DNA of 64,000 bases from FEN-1297 sp046705645 (GTDB lineage Bacteria; Bacteroidota; Ignavibacteria; Ignavibacteriales; Ignavibacteriaceae): assembly GCA_046705645.1 (NCBI GenBank), contig JBJKQE010000063.1, forward strand, positions 1-64,000. Reading direction: 5' to 3'. How positions within the stretch are numbered: position 1 is the stretch's first letter; each line of letters opens with the position of its first letter. Below are positions 35,473 to 44,774 of this stretch, piece by piece. The translations under genes and the position numbers were made by a program. The notes under the pieces are model-generated. The model was not told the origin of the DNA. It made no database searches and saw only the letters and a list, made by a program, of their open reading frames with translations.

Positions 35473-35991
35473 CTATTTTATTTCACTATTATGATTTACT
35501 TTTAAATGCGGATTTGGCCGATAATCTTGGGATTGATTTGATTCCTCAATACTCAATTCTTTTGCTATTCTTTCAAAATCGGGGAAATAGATAGTTGCTC
35601 CTTGAAACTTAAGAATTCCGCTTACATAAGGAATTTGTGTTGTGGGTTTAAAATCCAATGATTTCTCAACAAAGATTTGATCAAGAGCCAGTATTTCTAT
35701 TATTTTATCTACGGTATATGCAAATTTTTTACCGAAAATATTTACAAGAATAATTCTTTCTTCCGGGTTTTTCCGGTTAAATTTTTCTTCGGCAGTTCTA
35801 AAAGTTTGAATAATTTTATATTGTTCACTTTTATAGATTATAAAATCTCCACCTAAACGTGCAAGCTTATTTAACTCATCAATTTTTAATATTGAATCTA
35901 TAATGTCAAGCGAAGTGCAATATTCTTGCTCTCCAATTTTAAAGGTAACTATCCCATGTGTAGTTTTAAACAAAGAAGAGGAATCCGTCAT
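35473..35991 (-). CDS. Second stand-alone CheW-domain protein
   Basis: 172 residues. CheW domain pattern: HGIVTFKIGEQEYCTSLDIIDSIL, ERIILVNIFGKKFAYTVDKIIEILAL and YVSGILKFQGATIYFPDFERIAKEL. It parallels the protein at 11170-11637 (GLVTFEIAGQVFC ... RILIVEVQKQLIGFFVEKV ... LSGILKYQKTNMFLLDL), so the two are paralogues. The canonical I-P-V-V-D-L block is weak here (QYKIIQTFRTAEEKF). A 20-residue polar C-terminal tail follows the domain. No chemotaxis gene is nearby. Possibly a signalling scaffold; function unknown. Convergent with the activase gene. Confidence 0.7.
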   Translation of the reverse strand: MTDSSSLFKTTHGIVTFKIGEQEYCTSLDIIDSILKIDELNKLARLGGDFIIYKSEQYKIIQTFRTAEEKFNRKNPEERIILVNIFGKKFAYTVDKIIEILALDQIFVEKSLDFKPTTQIPYVSGILKFQGATIYFPDFERIAKELSIEESNQSQDYRPNPHLKVNHNSEIK

Positions 35992-36576
35992 ATATTTAAC
36001 CCGGCATTATTAAAAATTAGGTACTCTCCTTTAATAAAATTCTAACGAAAAGAAGTAATTTAAATTTTATTCGATATTAATTATTTCCCATTAATTACAA
36101 ACGATAAGTTGCTTATATCAATAATTTATTATTAATTCATCCGAAATAATATGAAAATTTTTTGTATATATAATAAAATTAAATAACTCCAAATTAAAAT
36201 AAAAAATATTATTTAACTCGTGCAAGATTATAATTATTAATTTTAACCTAAAAAGTCGTCTTTGTCACATAAATTATTATCGTTCTGTTTATTTAAAATC
36301 ATTTATGCAAGCATATTCAACCGGAAATACGCAAATAAAAAATTTTAATTTTTACAATTTATTTATGACCATGTCTATTAGGCTCAATTTATAAAGGACC
36401 AATAAGTAATAATTACATCATCTTTTACGAACTTACCTAAAATTTTCCATCCATTTTTTTAAAAAACTTAAAAAGACACCTTTTGCTATTTATTTCGCAA
36501 ATATTTCTTTGGTTCCAAATTTGTAGTCGAATATTTAATCAAATAAAAAACATCAAAAAGCATCAAGAATATTCAA
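35992..36576. other. Intergenic stretch between divergent genes
   Basis: 585 AT-rich bases between the second CheW-domain gene (minus) and the first T9SS-exported protein gene (plus). Both promoters should lie here. No gene, RNA or strong repeat was recognised. Confidence 0.5.
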
Positions 36577-38367
36577 ATGAAAATTCTTAGACTGACTTTA
36601 ATAGCTACTCTATTTGCTCTTACAGCTATTAATTCACAGATTATTAATAACAATTTTCTGGTTACTGAAAGTAACGATACTGCTTATACGGTAATTCTAC
36701 AGCTAAGTGTAAATCAGAATACTTCTCTTTTAGGAAATTCAGTAGTTCGTTTTTCTTATGATACAAATGCTTTTTATTTTCCGCAGGTTCCTAAAGAAAA
36801 TGTTGACTATCAGTTTTATAATCTCAACAATTCTGATTATTATTATTCCGTATCTCATCCTTCTTCAAATATTATTTCAATAAATGTTGCCAATATATCG
36901 GGTACTGGAACTACTCTATCGAGCAATTATTTGAATATGGTAAGAATCCATTTTAGAAAAATAAAAGTTTCGGATAATGCGAATATCCAGCCTGTTTTGA
37001 GACAATTTTTTAGCCCATTATCTTCCGATCTATGGAACCTGGGAAGCTGGCATTATTCTCCAGTTCCTCTAATTTTAACCGGAGCTGTAATATTAGATTC
37101 TGCAACTGTTGAACTTACATTTTCCGAACAGTTGGACAATACTTCTGCAACAGATGTTTCTAATTATACAATAGACAATAATATAACGGTTAAAAGCGCA
37201 GTATTATCTTCAAATCTTACAAAAGTTACTCTTAAAACATCAACTCTTTTGTCCAACAAAACATATACTGTTACTGTTCAAAATGTAAAGGACAGTTTTG
37301 GGAATCCTATTTTAACCGGTAATAATTCATTCCAATATTATTATCAAGTAGATACCACGCCTCTAAATGTTTCAAGTGTAACTGTTAATAATAATCATAC
37401 TGTAACAATTCAATTTAATAAAAGATTGAACATAGCATCCGCAGTTAATAAAAATAATTATAATTTTTCGAACAATTTACAAATAAGTCAATCAAAATTG
37501 CTGCCTGACTCAGAAACTGTTTCGTTAAAGACTTCAACCCTGCAAAAAAATACAACTTATAACCTTACTATTAAAAATGTGGAAGACAGAGCAGGAAATA
37601 TGATTGCCCCGAATCCTGTTATCGAAACACTTGCACTTCCTTCAAACGGCAACGGGACCCAAAAACAAAATCAATTCGTTCAAGCAACCTCAACCAGCTG
37701 GGTTCAGAATTATTCACCTGAAAATGTTATAAATAGCAGCGGAAGCAACAGCGATAGTTCAAGATGGTTAAGCGCAACTCCTATGCCAGATACAATTTCA
37801 CTTGATATGGGACAAATAAATCCGCTAAATAGTTTACAAATTTCTTTTTACAAATGGGAAGCAGGCAGACTATATGAATATTCCATTTACTCTTCGAAAA
37901 ATGAACATAGCTGGAAGCCGCTAATAGAAAATGTATGGTCTGATAGTGCTCAATGGACTGAAGTTGATTTTGATTCGACAGATGCAAGATATATAAAAGT
38001 TGTATTAACCCAATCTAACCAAACTCAATGGGCAAGTATTTGGAAGATTGAAGCCTATGGAACATCCACAGAACCATTAAATAATTTTAATTCAACCATA
38101 CCAAATAAATTTGAACTTTCTCAAAATTATCCGAATCCATTTAATCCGTCAACTAAAATTGACTTTTCGGTGCCTCAAACAAGTAATGTGGAAATTACTA
38201 TTTATGATATTCTGGGTAATAAAGTAAAAGAATTGGTAAATGGTTTTAAGGACGAAGGAAATTACACAGTAGTATTTAATGCTTCAAATTTATCAAGCGG
38301 AATATATTTTTACCGGCTGCAGGCAGGTAATTTTATAGAAACAAAAAAAATGATCCTTCTAAAATAA
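36577..38367 (+). CDS. T9SS-exported protein: cohesin-like domain, two Ig-like domains, discoidin domain, sorting tail
   Basis: 596 residues. Signal peptide MKILRLTLIATLFALTAINS. Domain order: cohesin-like beta domain (~20-155, LGNSVVRFSYDTNAFYFP), two Big_5/SbsA-like domains (~160-255 and ~262-350; VELTFSEQLDNTSATDVSNYTI and VTIQFNKRLNIASAVNKNNY, each with a T(Y/N)-(T/L)(V/T)-(T)(V/I)xNV(K/E)D repeat end), an F5/8 type C-like domain (~365-495, WVQNYSPENVINSSGS ... YIKVVLTQSNQTQWASIWKIEAYG), and a type A T9SS C-terminal domain (~515-596, NYPNPFNPSTKIDFS ... GIYFYRLQAGNF). It should be secreted to the cell surface and bind a carbohydrate or glycan. No catalytic domain is visible. The next gene is a smaller paralogue. 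Confidence 0.85.
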   Translation: MKILRLTLIATLFALTAINSQIINNNFLVTESNDTAYTVILQLSVNQNTSLLGNSVVRFSYDTNAFYFPQVPKENVDYQFYNLNNSDYYYSVSHPSSNIISINVANISGTGTTLSSNYLNMVRIHFRKIKVSDNANIQPVLRQFFSPLSSDLWNLGSWHYSPVPLILTGAVILDSATVELTFSEQLDNTSATDVSNYTIDNNITVKSAVLSSNLTKVTLKTSTLLSNKTYTVTVQNVKDSFGNPILTGNNSFQYYYQVDTTPLNVSSVTVNNNHTVTIQFNKRLNIASAVNKNNYNFSNNLQISQSKLLPDSETVSLKTSTLQKNTTYNLTIKNVEDRAGNMIAPNPVIETLALPSNGNGTQKQNQFVQATSTSWVQNYSPENVINSSGSNSDSSRWLSATPMPDTISLDMGQINPLNSLQISFYKWEAGRLYEYSIYSSKNEHSWKPLIENVWSDSAQWTEVDFDSTDARYIKVVLTQSNQTQWASIWKIEAYGTSTEPLNNFNSTIPNKFELSQNYPNPFNPSTKIDFSVPQTSNVEITIYDILGNKVKELVNGFKDEGNYTVVFNASNLSSGIYFYRLQAGNFIETKKMILLK

Positions 38368-38612
38368 TATTAACAATTCCGGTAAGAAATTTTATATATA
38401 TCGGGGCATATTTGTCTTTTTCTCAATAATAATAAGGAAAACGACATAATTGGCTCTCATTGCCAGAACTGACGACAGAACCAAAATCTATAACAAAAAC
38501 ACCTTCAATTTTGCGCAAAATATAAATAAAAATGCTGGTCTTAAACTTGATTGTAGTAATGTAATAGATGATATAGATGATTTAAGATTAGTTCGAAACA
38601 GGGAATTTACAG

Positions 38613-39395
38613 ATGAAGGAATTTTGGCTTACTATCGCTTTGAGTATTTTTACAATCTTTTCAATCCAACCACAAACAATTAATGGTAAATTTTTGATAG
38701 TTGGTGAAAACGACACCAGTTACACGGTAAAATTGCAATTAAATGTTCAGCAATCAAATGCGTTGCTGGGTAACTCGGTTATACGCTTTACTTATGATAC
38801 GAACTCAGTTTATTTTCCGCAAAATCCTACAGAAAATAAGGATTACAATATTTATAATCTAACTAGTTCTAACTACGTATATTCTATTTCTCATCCATCA
38901 TCAAATACCATATCAATAAATATAGCACTGATAATAGGAAAAGGAACTGAAATTGGAGATACTGCGACTGATATTGCTACGATATATTTTTCTAAAATTA
39001 AACAGGGTGGCGATATAAATGTTCAACCAACAATAATGCAATTCTTCAGCCCGGGGTCTGCTACTTTATGGTCTGTAGGAACTTGGAATGATGAGATTTT
39101 AACTTCTGTCGGTCAAAGTGGAAACTCTCCAACAAAATTTGAACTGAACCAGAATTACCCGAATCCTTTTAATCCTTCTACGACAATAAAATACCAAATT
39201 CCTAAAGCCGGTATGGTATCAATAAAAGTTTATGACATCCTAGGGCAGGAAGTTGCAATTTTGGTAAATGAAATAAAAAATTCCGGCAGTTACCAAGTTA
39301 ATTTTAACGCAAGTAAATTAGCCAGCGGCACATATATTTACAGGCTGCAAGCCGGTTCTTTTGTTCAGACAAAGAAAATGCTTCTGCTGAAATAA
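38613..39395 (+). CDS. T9SS-exported small protein with the same cohesin-like domain
   Basis: 260 residues: signal peptide (MKEFWLTIALSIFTIFSIQPQ), one cohesin-like domain (LLGNSVIRFTYDTNSVYFPQNPTENKDYNIYNL ... ISHPSSNTISINIA) and a T9SS C-terminal domain (~180-260, NYPNPFNPSTTIKYQIPKAG ... GTYIYRLQAGSFVQTKKML). The domain closely matches that at the start of the upstream gene and, more distantly, the protein at 1522-2037. Tandem position suggests local duplication followed by loss or gain of the Ig-like and discoidin domains. Function unknown; probably a surface protein. The 245 bases between the two genes hold a frame of 77 codons that overlaps this gene and is not convincing. Confidence 0.83.
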   Translation: MKEFWLTIALSIFTIFSIQPQTINGKFLIVGENDTSYTVKLQLNVQQSNALLGNSVIRFTYDTNSVYFPQNPTENKDYNIYNLTSSNYVYSISHPSSNTISINIALIIGKGTEIGDTATDIATIYFSKIKQGGDINVQPTIMQFFSPGSATLWSVGTWNDEILTSVGQSGNSPTKFELNQNYPNPFNPSTTIKYQIPKAGMVSIKVYDILGQEVAILVNEIKNSGSYQVNFNASKLASGTYIYRLQAGSFVQTKKMLLLK

Positions 39396-39490
39396 TTTTG
39401 TAAAAACAAGACACCCTGTGTTTTTAATGCACTAGGTACCTGAGAAGCTTTAATTTTCTCATATTTATTCAACAAAAGTTTGAGGGCTCT

Positions 39491-39522
39491 GGAAGGCAAT
39501 CTGTAATTACAAATTGCTTTTC
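39491..39522. repeat. Imperfect REP-like palindrome
   Basis: GGAAGGCAATCTGTAA (39491-39506) is mirrored by TTACAAATTGCTTTTC (39507-39522); the halves pair at most positions with about three mismatches. It lies between two T9SS-protein genes. It has the size of the REP palindrome near 29.3 kb but not its CGCG centre, so it may be an independent hairpin. Confidence 0.45.
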
Positions 39523-39663
39523 AGTTAGCCTTCGGCGACATTTAAAATTATAAATATTTTAAACTGTTCCAATTCCACATCTTAATTCTTACTTCCCCTT
39601 AGAAAAGCAAATGTTAGAAAGGGCGATTCAGAAGAAAAATTACTTTTATAAAAGGGATACGAA

Positions 39664-40821
39664 ATGAAAAATTCACTTTTAAAACATTCAGTCTTTATAA
39701 TTCTAATTTTTTGTACCTCAAATATTTATGCACAAGTGATTATAATTAATCACAACTGCATTAATTTGTCACAAATCCAGGATAAATTGATTGATAGTGC
39801 TAAGGCTAAGCTGCACATAGCATATGGACACACTTCGCATGGGAGCCAGTTAATTGACGGGATGAACGGTTTGCATTCATGGAAAGGAGATTTGTATGCT
39901 TTCGGCAGCAGCGGCTATAGTAATGAGCTTGAAGTACATGATTATGCTTTTAATGATTACGGTGGTTTTGACCTCGGCAATCCGGATAGAATAACCTGGG
40001 CTCAAGCAACAAGGGATTATCTTAATAATTCCGATAATAATAATATAAATGTCGTTATCTGGAGCTGGTGCGGGGAAGTAAGCAGTGCTGACTCAAACGA
40101 TATTGTTACTTACTTAAATTTAATGTCCAATCTGGAAATTGATTACCCTAAGGTTGTATTCGTCTATATGACCGGACATCTTGACGGTACAGGTTTATAT
40201 GGGAATTTAAACAAAAGGAATGAGCAAATAAGAAAGTATTGCAAAAACAATAATAAAGTATTATACGACTTTGCAGATATTGAATCTTATGATCTGGAAG
40301 GTAATTTTTATATGGACAAATTAGCGAACGATGCATGCGATTATGACAGTGACGGTGATTTAGTTAGAGATAAAAATTGGGCGACGGATTGGCAGGATAG
40401 TCATGTTGAAGGAGTAGATTGGTTTAATTGCGGTGCGGCGCATTCCAAACCTCTTAATGCAAATATGAAGGCTTATGCTGCCTGGTGGCTTTGGACTTCA
40501 ATTGCAAATTTAAAAATCATTACAAAAATTAACACAGCAAATTCAAAAACATTTAAATTTTCGTTGGAACAGAATTATCCAAATCCCTTCAATCCGACTA
40601 CTATGATAAGATACTCTATCCCGGAGGTGAGTAATGTACCGGTAAGTTTAAAAATATACGATATTCTCGGCAGAGAAGTTGAAACTTTATTAAATAGAGA
40701 TCAAAAAGCAGGAAATTATGAAGTTGAGTTTAATGCAGGCAAATATACAAGCGGAATGTACATTTATAAGTTAACGGCAGGTAATTTTAATTCAATTAAA
40801 AAGATGATGCTGGTGAAGTAA
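39664..40821 (+). CDS. T9SS-exported protein of unknown family (SGNH-like features)
   Basis: 385 residues: signal peptide (MKNSLLKHSVFIILIFCTSNIYAQ), a ~265-residue globular domain and a T9SS C-terminal domain (~300-385, NYPNPFNPTTMIRYSIPEVSN). The globular part has HIAYGHTSHGSQLIDGMNGL, VVIWSWCGEVSSADSNDIV, VVFVYMTGHLDGTG and DWFNCGAAHSKPLNANMKAYAAWWLW. The order of a Gly/Ser block, a central strand block and a late H resembles SGNH esterases, but no clear GDS motif is present, so I do not assign an activity. The late segment YAAWWLW is family-typical in related surface proteins as far as I can judge. Followed by tRNA-Arg on the other strand. Confidence 0.75.
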   Translation: MKNSLLKHSVFIILIFCTSNIYAQVIIINHNCINLSQIQDKLIDSAKAKLHIAYGHTSHGSQLIDGMNGLHSWKGDLYAFGSSGYSNELEVHDYAFNDYGGFDLGNPDRITWAQATRDYLNNSDNNNINVVIWSWCGEVSSADSNDIVTYLNLMSNLEIDYPKVVFVYMTGHLDGTGLYGNLNKRNEQIRKYCKNNNKVLYDFADIESYDLEGNFYMDKLANDACDYDSDGDLVRDKNWATDWQDSHVEGVDWFNCGAAHSKPLNANMKAYAAWWLWTSIANLKIITKINTANSKTFKFSLEQNYPNPFNPTTMIRYSIPEVSNVPVSLKIYDILGREVETLLNRDQKAGNYEVEFNAGKYTSGMYIYKLTAGNFNSIKKMMLVK

Positions 40822-40852
40822 CAAATTGAATCTTAAAGAAATTTGATATTTG

Positions 40853-40927
40853 TACCCCGGAGAGGATTCGAACCTCCGACCAACAGTTTAGGAAACTGCT
40901 GCTCTATCCATGCTGAGCTACCGGGGC
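40853..40927 (-). tRNA. tRNA-Arg (CCU anticodon)
   Basis: 75 bases folding into a cloverleaf: acceptor stem GCCCCGG / CCGGGGT (one G-U closing pair), D arm GCTC ... GAGC, anticodon arm GCAGT-TTCCTAA-ACTGT with anticodon CCT, T arm GGAGG-TTCGAAT-CCTCT, discriminator A. The 3' CCA is not encoded. Confidence 0.95.
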
Positions 40928-41022
40928 ATATTTTCAAAGAAACTTTTTCTTTACAAAAATAAGCAACTTATAAAATATTAAAAAGTAAGGATCAATCTCG
41001 AATAAGACAATTTATAACTAAA

Positions 41023-42852
41023 TTAATGTATTGAATAAAATTTATAAATTTTAAAACTTTCAGGAAGTATTTGAATCTGCATTTTAGCTCCTATTTCCGG
41101 CGAACCGGATATATTCCCTTTTTCTCCTGTTATCAATTCTTCATATAAATATTTATTACCGTTTAACGGCAAATCGAACTCATCGGTTTTATTTCCGGCA
41201 TTAAATACTGCTATAATTTTATTCGAATTATAATCTCTTTCAAATGCAAATGTATTTCTTTTATCATTCGAATATAAAAAGTTTAATGATCCGAATTTTA
41301 GTGCAGGATTATCATTTCTAATTTGAATAATTTTTTTATAAAAAGACAAAAGCTTTTTATCCTGTTCTACTTTATAAATTCCAAATCCTTTTTTAAAACC
41401 CGATGCCGGAGTAATCACTTGATCATCATACTTTAAATTATCCCACACCATCGGCTGCCTGTCGTCAGGATCATCTGCACCCCACATTCCAACTTCATCA
41501 CCATAATATATCATTGGAGCCCCGCGGTATGTCATCTGGAATACAGCTATCAATTCCTGCTTTTTATAATCAGCCGATGTAGGTTTTCCGACATAATAAT
41601 TCGGATTTTTTCCGTCTGCATCATGATCATATTTTCTATCAGGATTAGCTATCATCGATGCTATCCTTTCGGTATCATGACTATCGACAAGATTCTGTAA
41701 AATATCCAAATTCCTTTGAGGGTAAGATTTATCTATCTCATGAAGCTTTTTTATGAACTCACCTGCCGTAATTTTATTTTTATTTGCAATAAAAAATTGA
41801 TCGACTGCAAAAGCAAAACTATAATTCATCAGTGCATCGAAAGGGCCATTTTTAGTTATGTATTCCGGGTATAATCCCCAAAGTTCACCGGTAATAAATG
41901 CCTGAGGATTTATTGATTTAACCAGATTTCTCCAGCTCTTCCAAAAGCCAAACGGTATTTCGTTAGCTACATCAAGTCTCCAGCCGTCAATGCCATCGGA
42001 TGGATCACCGTCATTATTGGGATCCATCCATCTTTTTGTAATATAAAAGATATACTGTTTAGGGCCCGGCGCAAGATCGTTCTCCGTTCTGTTAAATTCC
42101 GGTAATGATTTTACTCCTGCCCATCCTTTATAATCAAGCTTATTATTTTTATCGTTGAATGAAGTTATCTCATACCAATTTTTAAATTTAGATTTTTCTC
42201 TATTTTTGATTATATCCTGAAAAGCCCAGAAATGTTCACCGGTATGATTAAACACGCCGTCGATTATTATTTTCATTCCCCGCTTATGAACTTCTTCAAT
42301 TAATTTAAGAAATAGTCTGTCTGCCGAAGTCCATTTCCATGTAGAGGGATCATCCGGATCCTCCGCAGCAATTATCTTTTTATCTCCTTCCGGATCAGGA
42401 CCGAAATTCACATCTATATGATGGTAAGTTGAAGCATCATATTTATGGAGCGATACTGCATCAAAGATTGGATTAAGATAAATAGCGCTGATTCCCAAAT
42501 TCTTTAAATAATCCAAATGATCTATTATTCCCTGAAGATCCCCGCCGTATCTTCTTTCATATAAATGACTTCTAAAACTGCCTCCTAATTTTCTTTCCCA
42601 CTTCGATTCTGCGAACCAATCGCCTGTCCAATTAGTTACTTTCCAGCCCGGAATTTTTCTCCCTGATTCAATATCAACTTTATCAACAAGCGAGGAATCG
42701 TTTGAGGTATCCCCGTCTGCAAATCTTTCCGGGAAAATTTGATACCAGACAATGCCTCTAGCCCATTCGGGGAATTTATCTTGAGCCTGGATATTTTGAG
42801 ACAGGATTAAAGCACCAACCAGCAAGAATAAAATACACGTTAATTTTTTCAT
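41023..42852 (-). CDS. GH13 alpha-amylase-family enzyme, exported (first copy)
   Basis: 609 residues. Signal peptide MKKLTCILFLLVGALILSQNIQAQ. GH13 marks: GIVWYQIFPERFADGD, AIYLNPIF, IIIDGVFNHTG, DGIDGWRLDVANE (nucleophile D294), FITGELWG (acid/base E323) and LVDSHDTERIA (D393). The layout with WYQIFPERF and GGDLQGI is that of cyclomaltodextrinase/neopullulanase-like enzymes, which cut alpha-1,4 or alpha-1,6 bonds of starch fragments. Its start overlaps the stop of the RmlD-like gene (ATGA), so it is the last gene of a three-gene operon. It is a close paralogue of the enzyme at 54629-56467. Probably periplasmic. Confidence 0.95.
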   Translation of the reverse strand: MKKLTCILFLLVGALILSQNIQAQDKFPEWARGIVWYQIFPERFADGDTSNDSSLVDKVDIESGRKIPGWKVTNWTGDWFAESKWERKLGGSFRSHLYERRYGGDLQGIIDHLDYLKNLGISAIYLNPIFDAVSLHKYDASTYHHIDVNFGPDPEGDKKIIAAEDPDDPSTWKWTSADRLFLKLIEEVHKRGMKIIIDGVFNHTGEHFWAFQDIIKNREKSKFKNWYEITSFNDKNNKLDYKGWAGVKSLPEFNRTENDLAPGPKQYIFYITKRWMDPNNDGDPSDGIDGWRLDVANEIPFGFWKSWRNLVKSINPQAFITGELWGLYPEYITKNGPFDALMNYSFAFAVDQFFIANKNKITAGEFIKKLHEIDKSYPQRNLDILQNLVDSHDTERIASMIANPDRKYDHDADGKNPNYYVGKPTSADYKKQELIAVFQMTYRGAPMIYYGDEVGMWGADDPDDRQPMVWDNLKYDDQVITPASGFKKGFGIYKVEQDKKLLSFYKKIIQIRNDNPALKFGSLNFLYSNDKRNTFAFERDYNSNKIIAVFNAGNKTDEFDLPLNGNKYLYEELITGEKGNISGSPEIGAKMQIQILPESFKIYKFYSIH

Positions 42853-43760
42853 AAAGAAAATTCTCTCTTCATAATTGCAAGTGATTCCAAAATGCTATGA
42901 GGCTGATAACCGAGTTCAGTTTCGGCTTTAAGTGTTATTAAACCCGATTTTAAAGGCCTTGGAGCAGGCTGGTTTAATTCTTCCGTCTTAATTGAATTTA
43001 TTAAATCTTTATCGAGATTAAAAAAATCCGCAATTAAAAGAGTAAAATCGAAACGTGAGAGAAATTCCTTACCGCCTATATTGTATATGCCCTGTTTTCT
43101 AAATTCTATTATTTTATTAATTGCAATAACAAGATCATCTAAAAAAGTCGGATTATTTATTTGATCAGTCACAATTCTTATTCTTTCACCGGAACGGACA
43201 GAATTAATCACCCACCTGACAAAATCCGGCCTGCTGTCTGCAATGCCGTATAAAACATTGGTTCGTATTATTGAATTCATCGATCCGCTAATTTTCAAAG
43301 CATTTTCACTAGCCAATTTAGTTCTGCCGTAATATCCCAAAGGATTAGGTTTGGCAGTTTCGTTATAAGGTCCGCTTTTTCCGTCGAAAATATAGTCGGA
43401 AGAAATATGCACCAAATGAGCATCCAGCACACGACAAGTTTCCGCCAGATATTCAACTCCTTTAACATTAAGTTTCCATGCCTGTTCACGTTCGGTTTCG
43501 CTTCTATCAACATTTGTATATGCCGCCGTATTCACGATAAAATCAGGGTAAAAATCAAATACTACCCTTTTAATACTTTCCCTTTTTGTTAAATCGCAGC
43601 AGACGTATTCAGTACCATTGAATACCGGCGACGGTTCTATTGAGCATCCAAGCAGTTCAATATTTTCCTTTTGGGAATAAAAATTTATTACCCTTTGACC
43701 CAGCATACCGTTGGCACCAACAACGAGTATTCTTTTTTTAATTAAATCGTTTGAATACAT
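42849..43760 (-). CDS. dTDP-4-dehydrorhamnose reductase-like (RmlD family)
   Basis: 303 residues. Rossmann motif ILVVGANGMLGQRVINFY, VDRSETEREQAWKLNVKGVEYLA, HISSDYIFDG, and the catalytic Y-x3-K in YYGRTKLASE. RmlD reduces dTDP-6-deoxy-L-lyxo-4-hexulose to dTDP-L-rhamnose, but the family includes other sugar-nucleotide and SAM-synthetase-related proteins. No other rml gene is in the window, so the exact substrate is open. The gene overlaps the sugar kinase gene upstream by 23 bases and the GH13 gene downstream by 4, so the three are co-translated. An alternative start nearer the Rossmann motif is possible. Confidence 0.88.
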   Translation of the reverse strand: MYSNDLIKKRILVVGANGMLGQRVINFYSQKENIELLGCSIEPSPVFNGTEYVCCDLTKRESIKRVVFDFYPDFIVNTAAYTNVDRSETEREQAWKLNVKGVEYLAETCRVLDAHLVHISSDYIFDGKSGPYNETAKPNPLGYYGRTKLASENALKISGSMNSIIRTNVLYGIADSRPDFVRWVINSVRSGERIRIVTDQINNPTFLDDLVIAINKIIEFRKQGIYNIGGKEFLSRFDFTLLIADFFNLDKDLINSIKTEELNQPAPRPLKSGLITLKAETELGYQPHSILESLAIMKREFSL

Positions 43761-44625
43761 CTTTTTTTAATTCTGAAAAATTTTTTAACTCTTTATATGA
43801 AGCTGCACAACCAGCAGCAATGTTAGCAATTGTCAACGATTCATTTATATTTTTTGTTTTAATATAATGATAAAAAAATATTGCACCAAAAACATCCCCG
43901 CATCCAATCATATTTTTAGATTCAATTTTAATTGAAGATTTAAATGTCGAAATAATTTCTTTCCCGTTCATACTAAAAATTTTTGCTCCCGAGTCTCCTT
44001 TTGTAACAATTAGATATTTTACACCGAAACTCAAAATTTCTCTAGCTATTTCCAGTTCACTTGAATTGTCACTCAAAGTTTTCAATTCGCTTTCATTAGC
44101 TTGAATTATATCCGCTGACGCAGCCCACTCATTAAATAATGGAATCTTCCTGAATTCCCTTTTTAAGTTTTCATCAAGTCCTCGTGAAAGAGTATGAATA
44201 TCAATATAAATTAAACCTTTATATGCTTTTCGAATATTTTTTATTTGATCCAGGCTAATATCAAAGCCGGTAATCATATTAATCAATACACCGTCAAATA
44301 TGTTTAATCCGTTCGTATTTATCTCCAAACCCTGTGAAATACTTTCATAAGTTTCACCGCGTTCTTTAAAATTATGCAGAGTTAAATATACTTTTGGTAT
44401 CCTATTAACAAACTTAATATGATCTTTCTCAAAACTTTCGTAAACATCAGAGAACAAACCATAATTATCCTTTTCAACTGCAGTATTAAGAAATATTTTA
44501 TCGTCTTCACAGGCATAATTTTTTAAAGCCAAGGCTGTGTAAAATATTCCTCCCGGATTTATTTTCTCAATACCTTCTTCATTTATATGATCTTCAACTG
44601 AGTGGCCAATAATTAATAATTTCAT
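43738..44625 (-). CDS. PfkB-family carbohydrate kinase
   Basis: 295 residues, ribokinase fold. Signature 2 is present as MIGCGDVFGAIFFYHY, with the catalytic Asp; the usual first Ala (GAGD) is Cys here. Upstream marks are IDIHTLSRG, DIIQANESELKTL and YLIVTKGDSGAKIFSM (the VT.G..G block). The N-terminus GHSVEDHINEEGIEKINPGG fits the substrate-binding start of the family. Substrate (fructose, ribose, a nucleoside or another sugar) cannot be told. First gene of the operon with rmlD-like and GH13 genes; divergent from bshA with 149 bases between. Confidence 0.88.
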   Translation of the reverse strand: MKLLIIGHSVEDHINEEGIEKINPGGIFYTALALKNYACEDDKIFLNTAVEKDNYGLFSDVYESFEKDHIKFVNRIPKVYLTLHNFKERGETYESISQGLEINTNGLNIFDGVLINMITGFDISLDQIKNIRKAYKGLIYIDIHTLSRGLDENLKREFRKIPLFNEWAASADIIQANESELKTLSDNSSELEIAREILSFGVKYLIVTKGDSGAKIFSMNGKEIISTFKSSIKIESKNMIGCGDVFGAIFFYHYIKTKNINESLTIANIAAGCAASYKELKNFSELKKDVFKRFN

Positions 44626-44774
44626 AATATGTTAATTAAAGTATTTTTAAGTGATTATCGGCAAAACGAATTTCAGTATGTATGTAAATCCGATTATTAA
44701 TTATAAATTACATTATATTTAGAATTCAAAACAGAATATTTAATTTCAATCAAAATTACAGAAATTATAAGTTT

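Noticed and set aside
38450..38465. Possible sigma-54 (-24/-12) promoter, TTGGC ... TTGCC
   Set aside because: The spacing between the GG and GC elements is two bases too short for RpoN.
38450..38683. 77-codon frame between the two cohesin-like protein genes
   Set aside because: Starts with TTG, overlaps the start of the well-supported gene at 38613 in another frame, and shows no signal peptide or motif.
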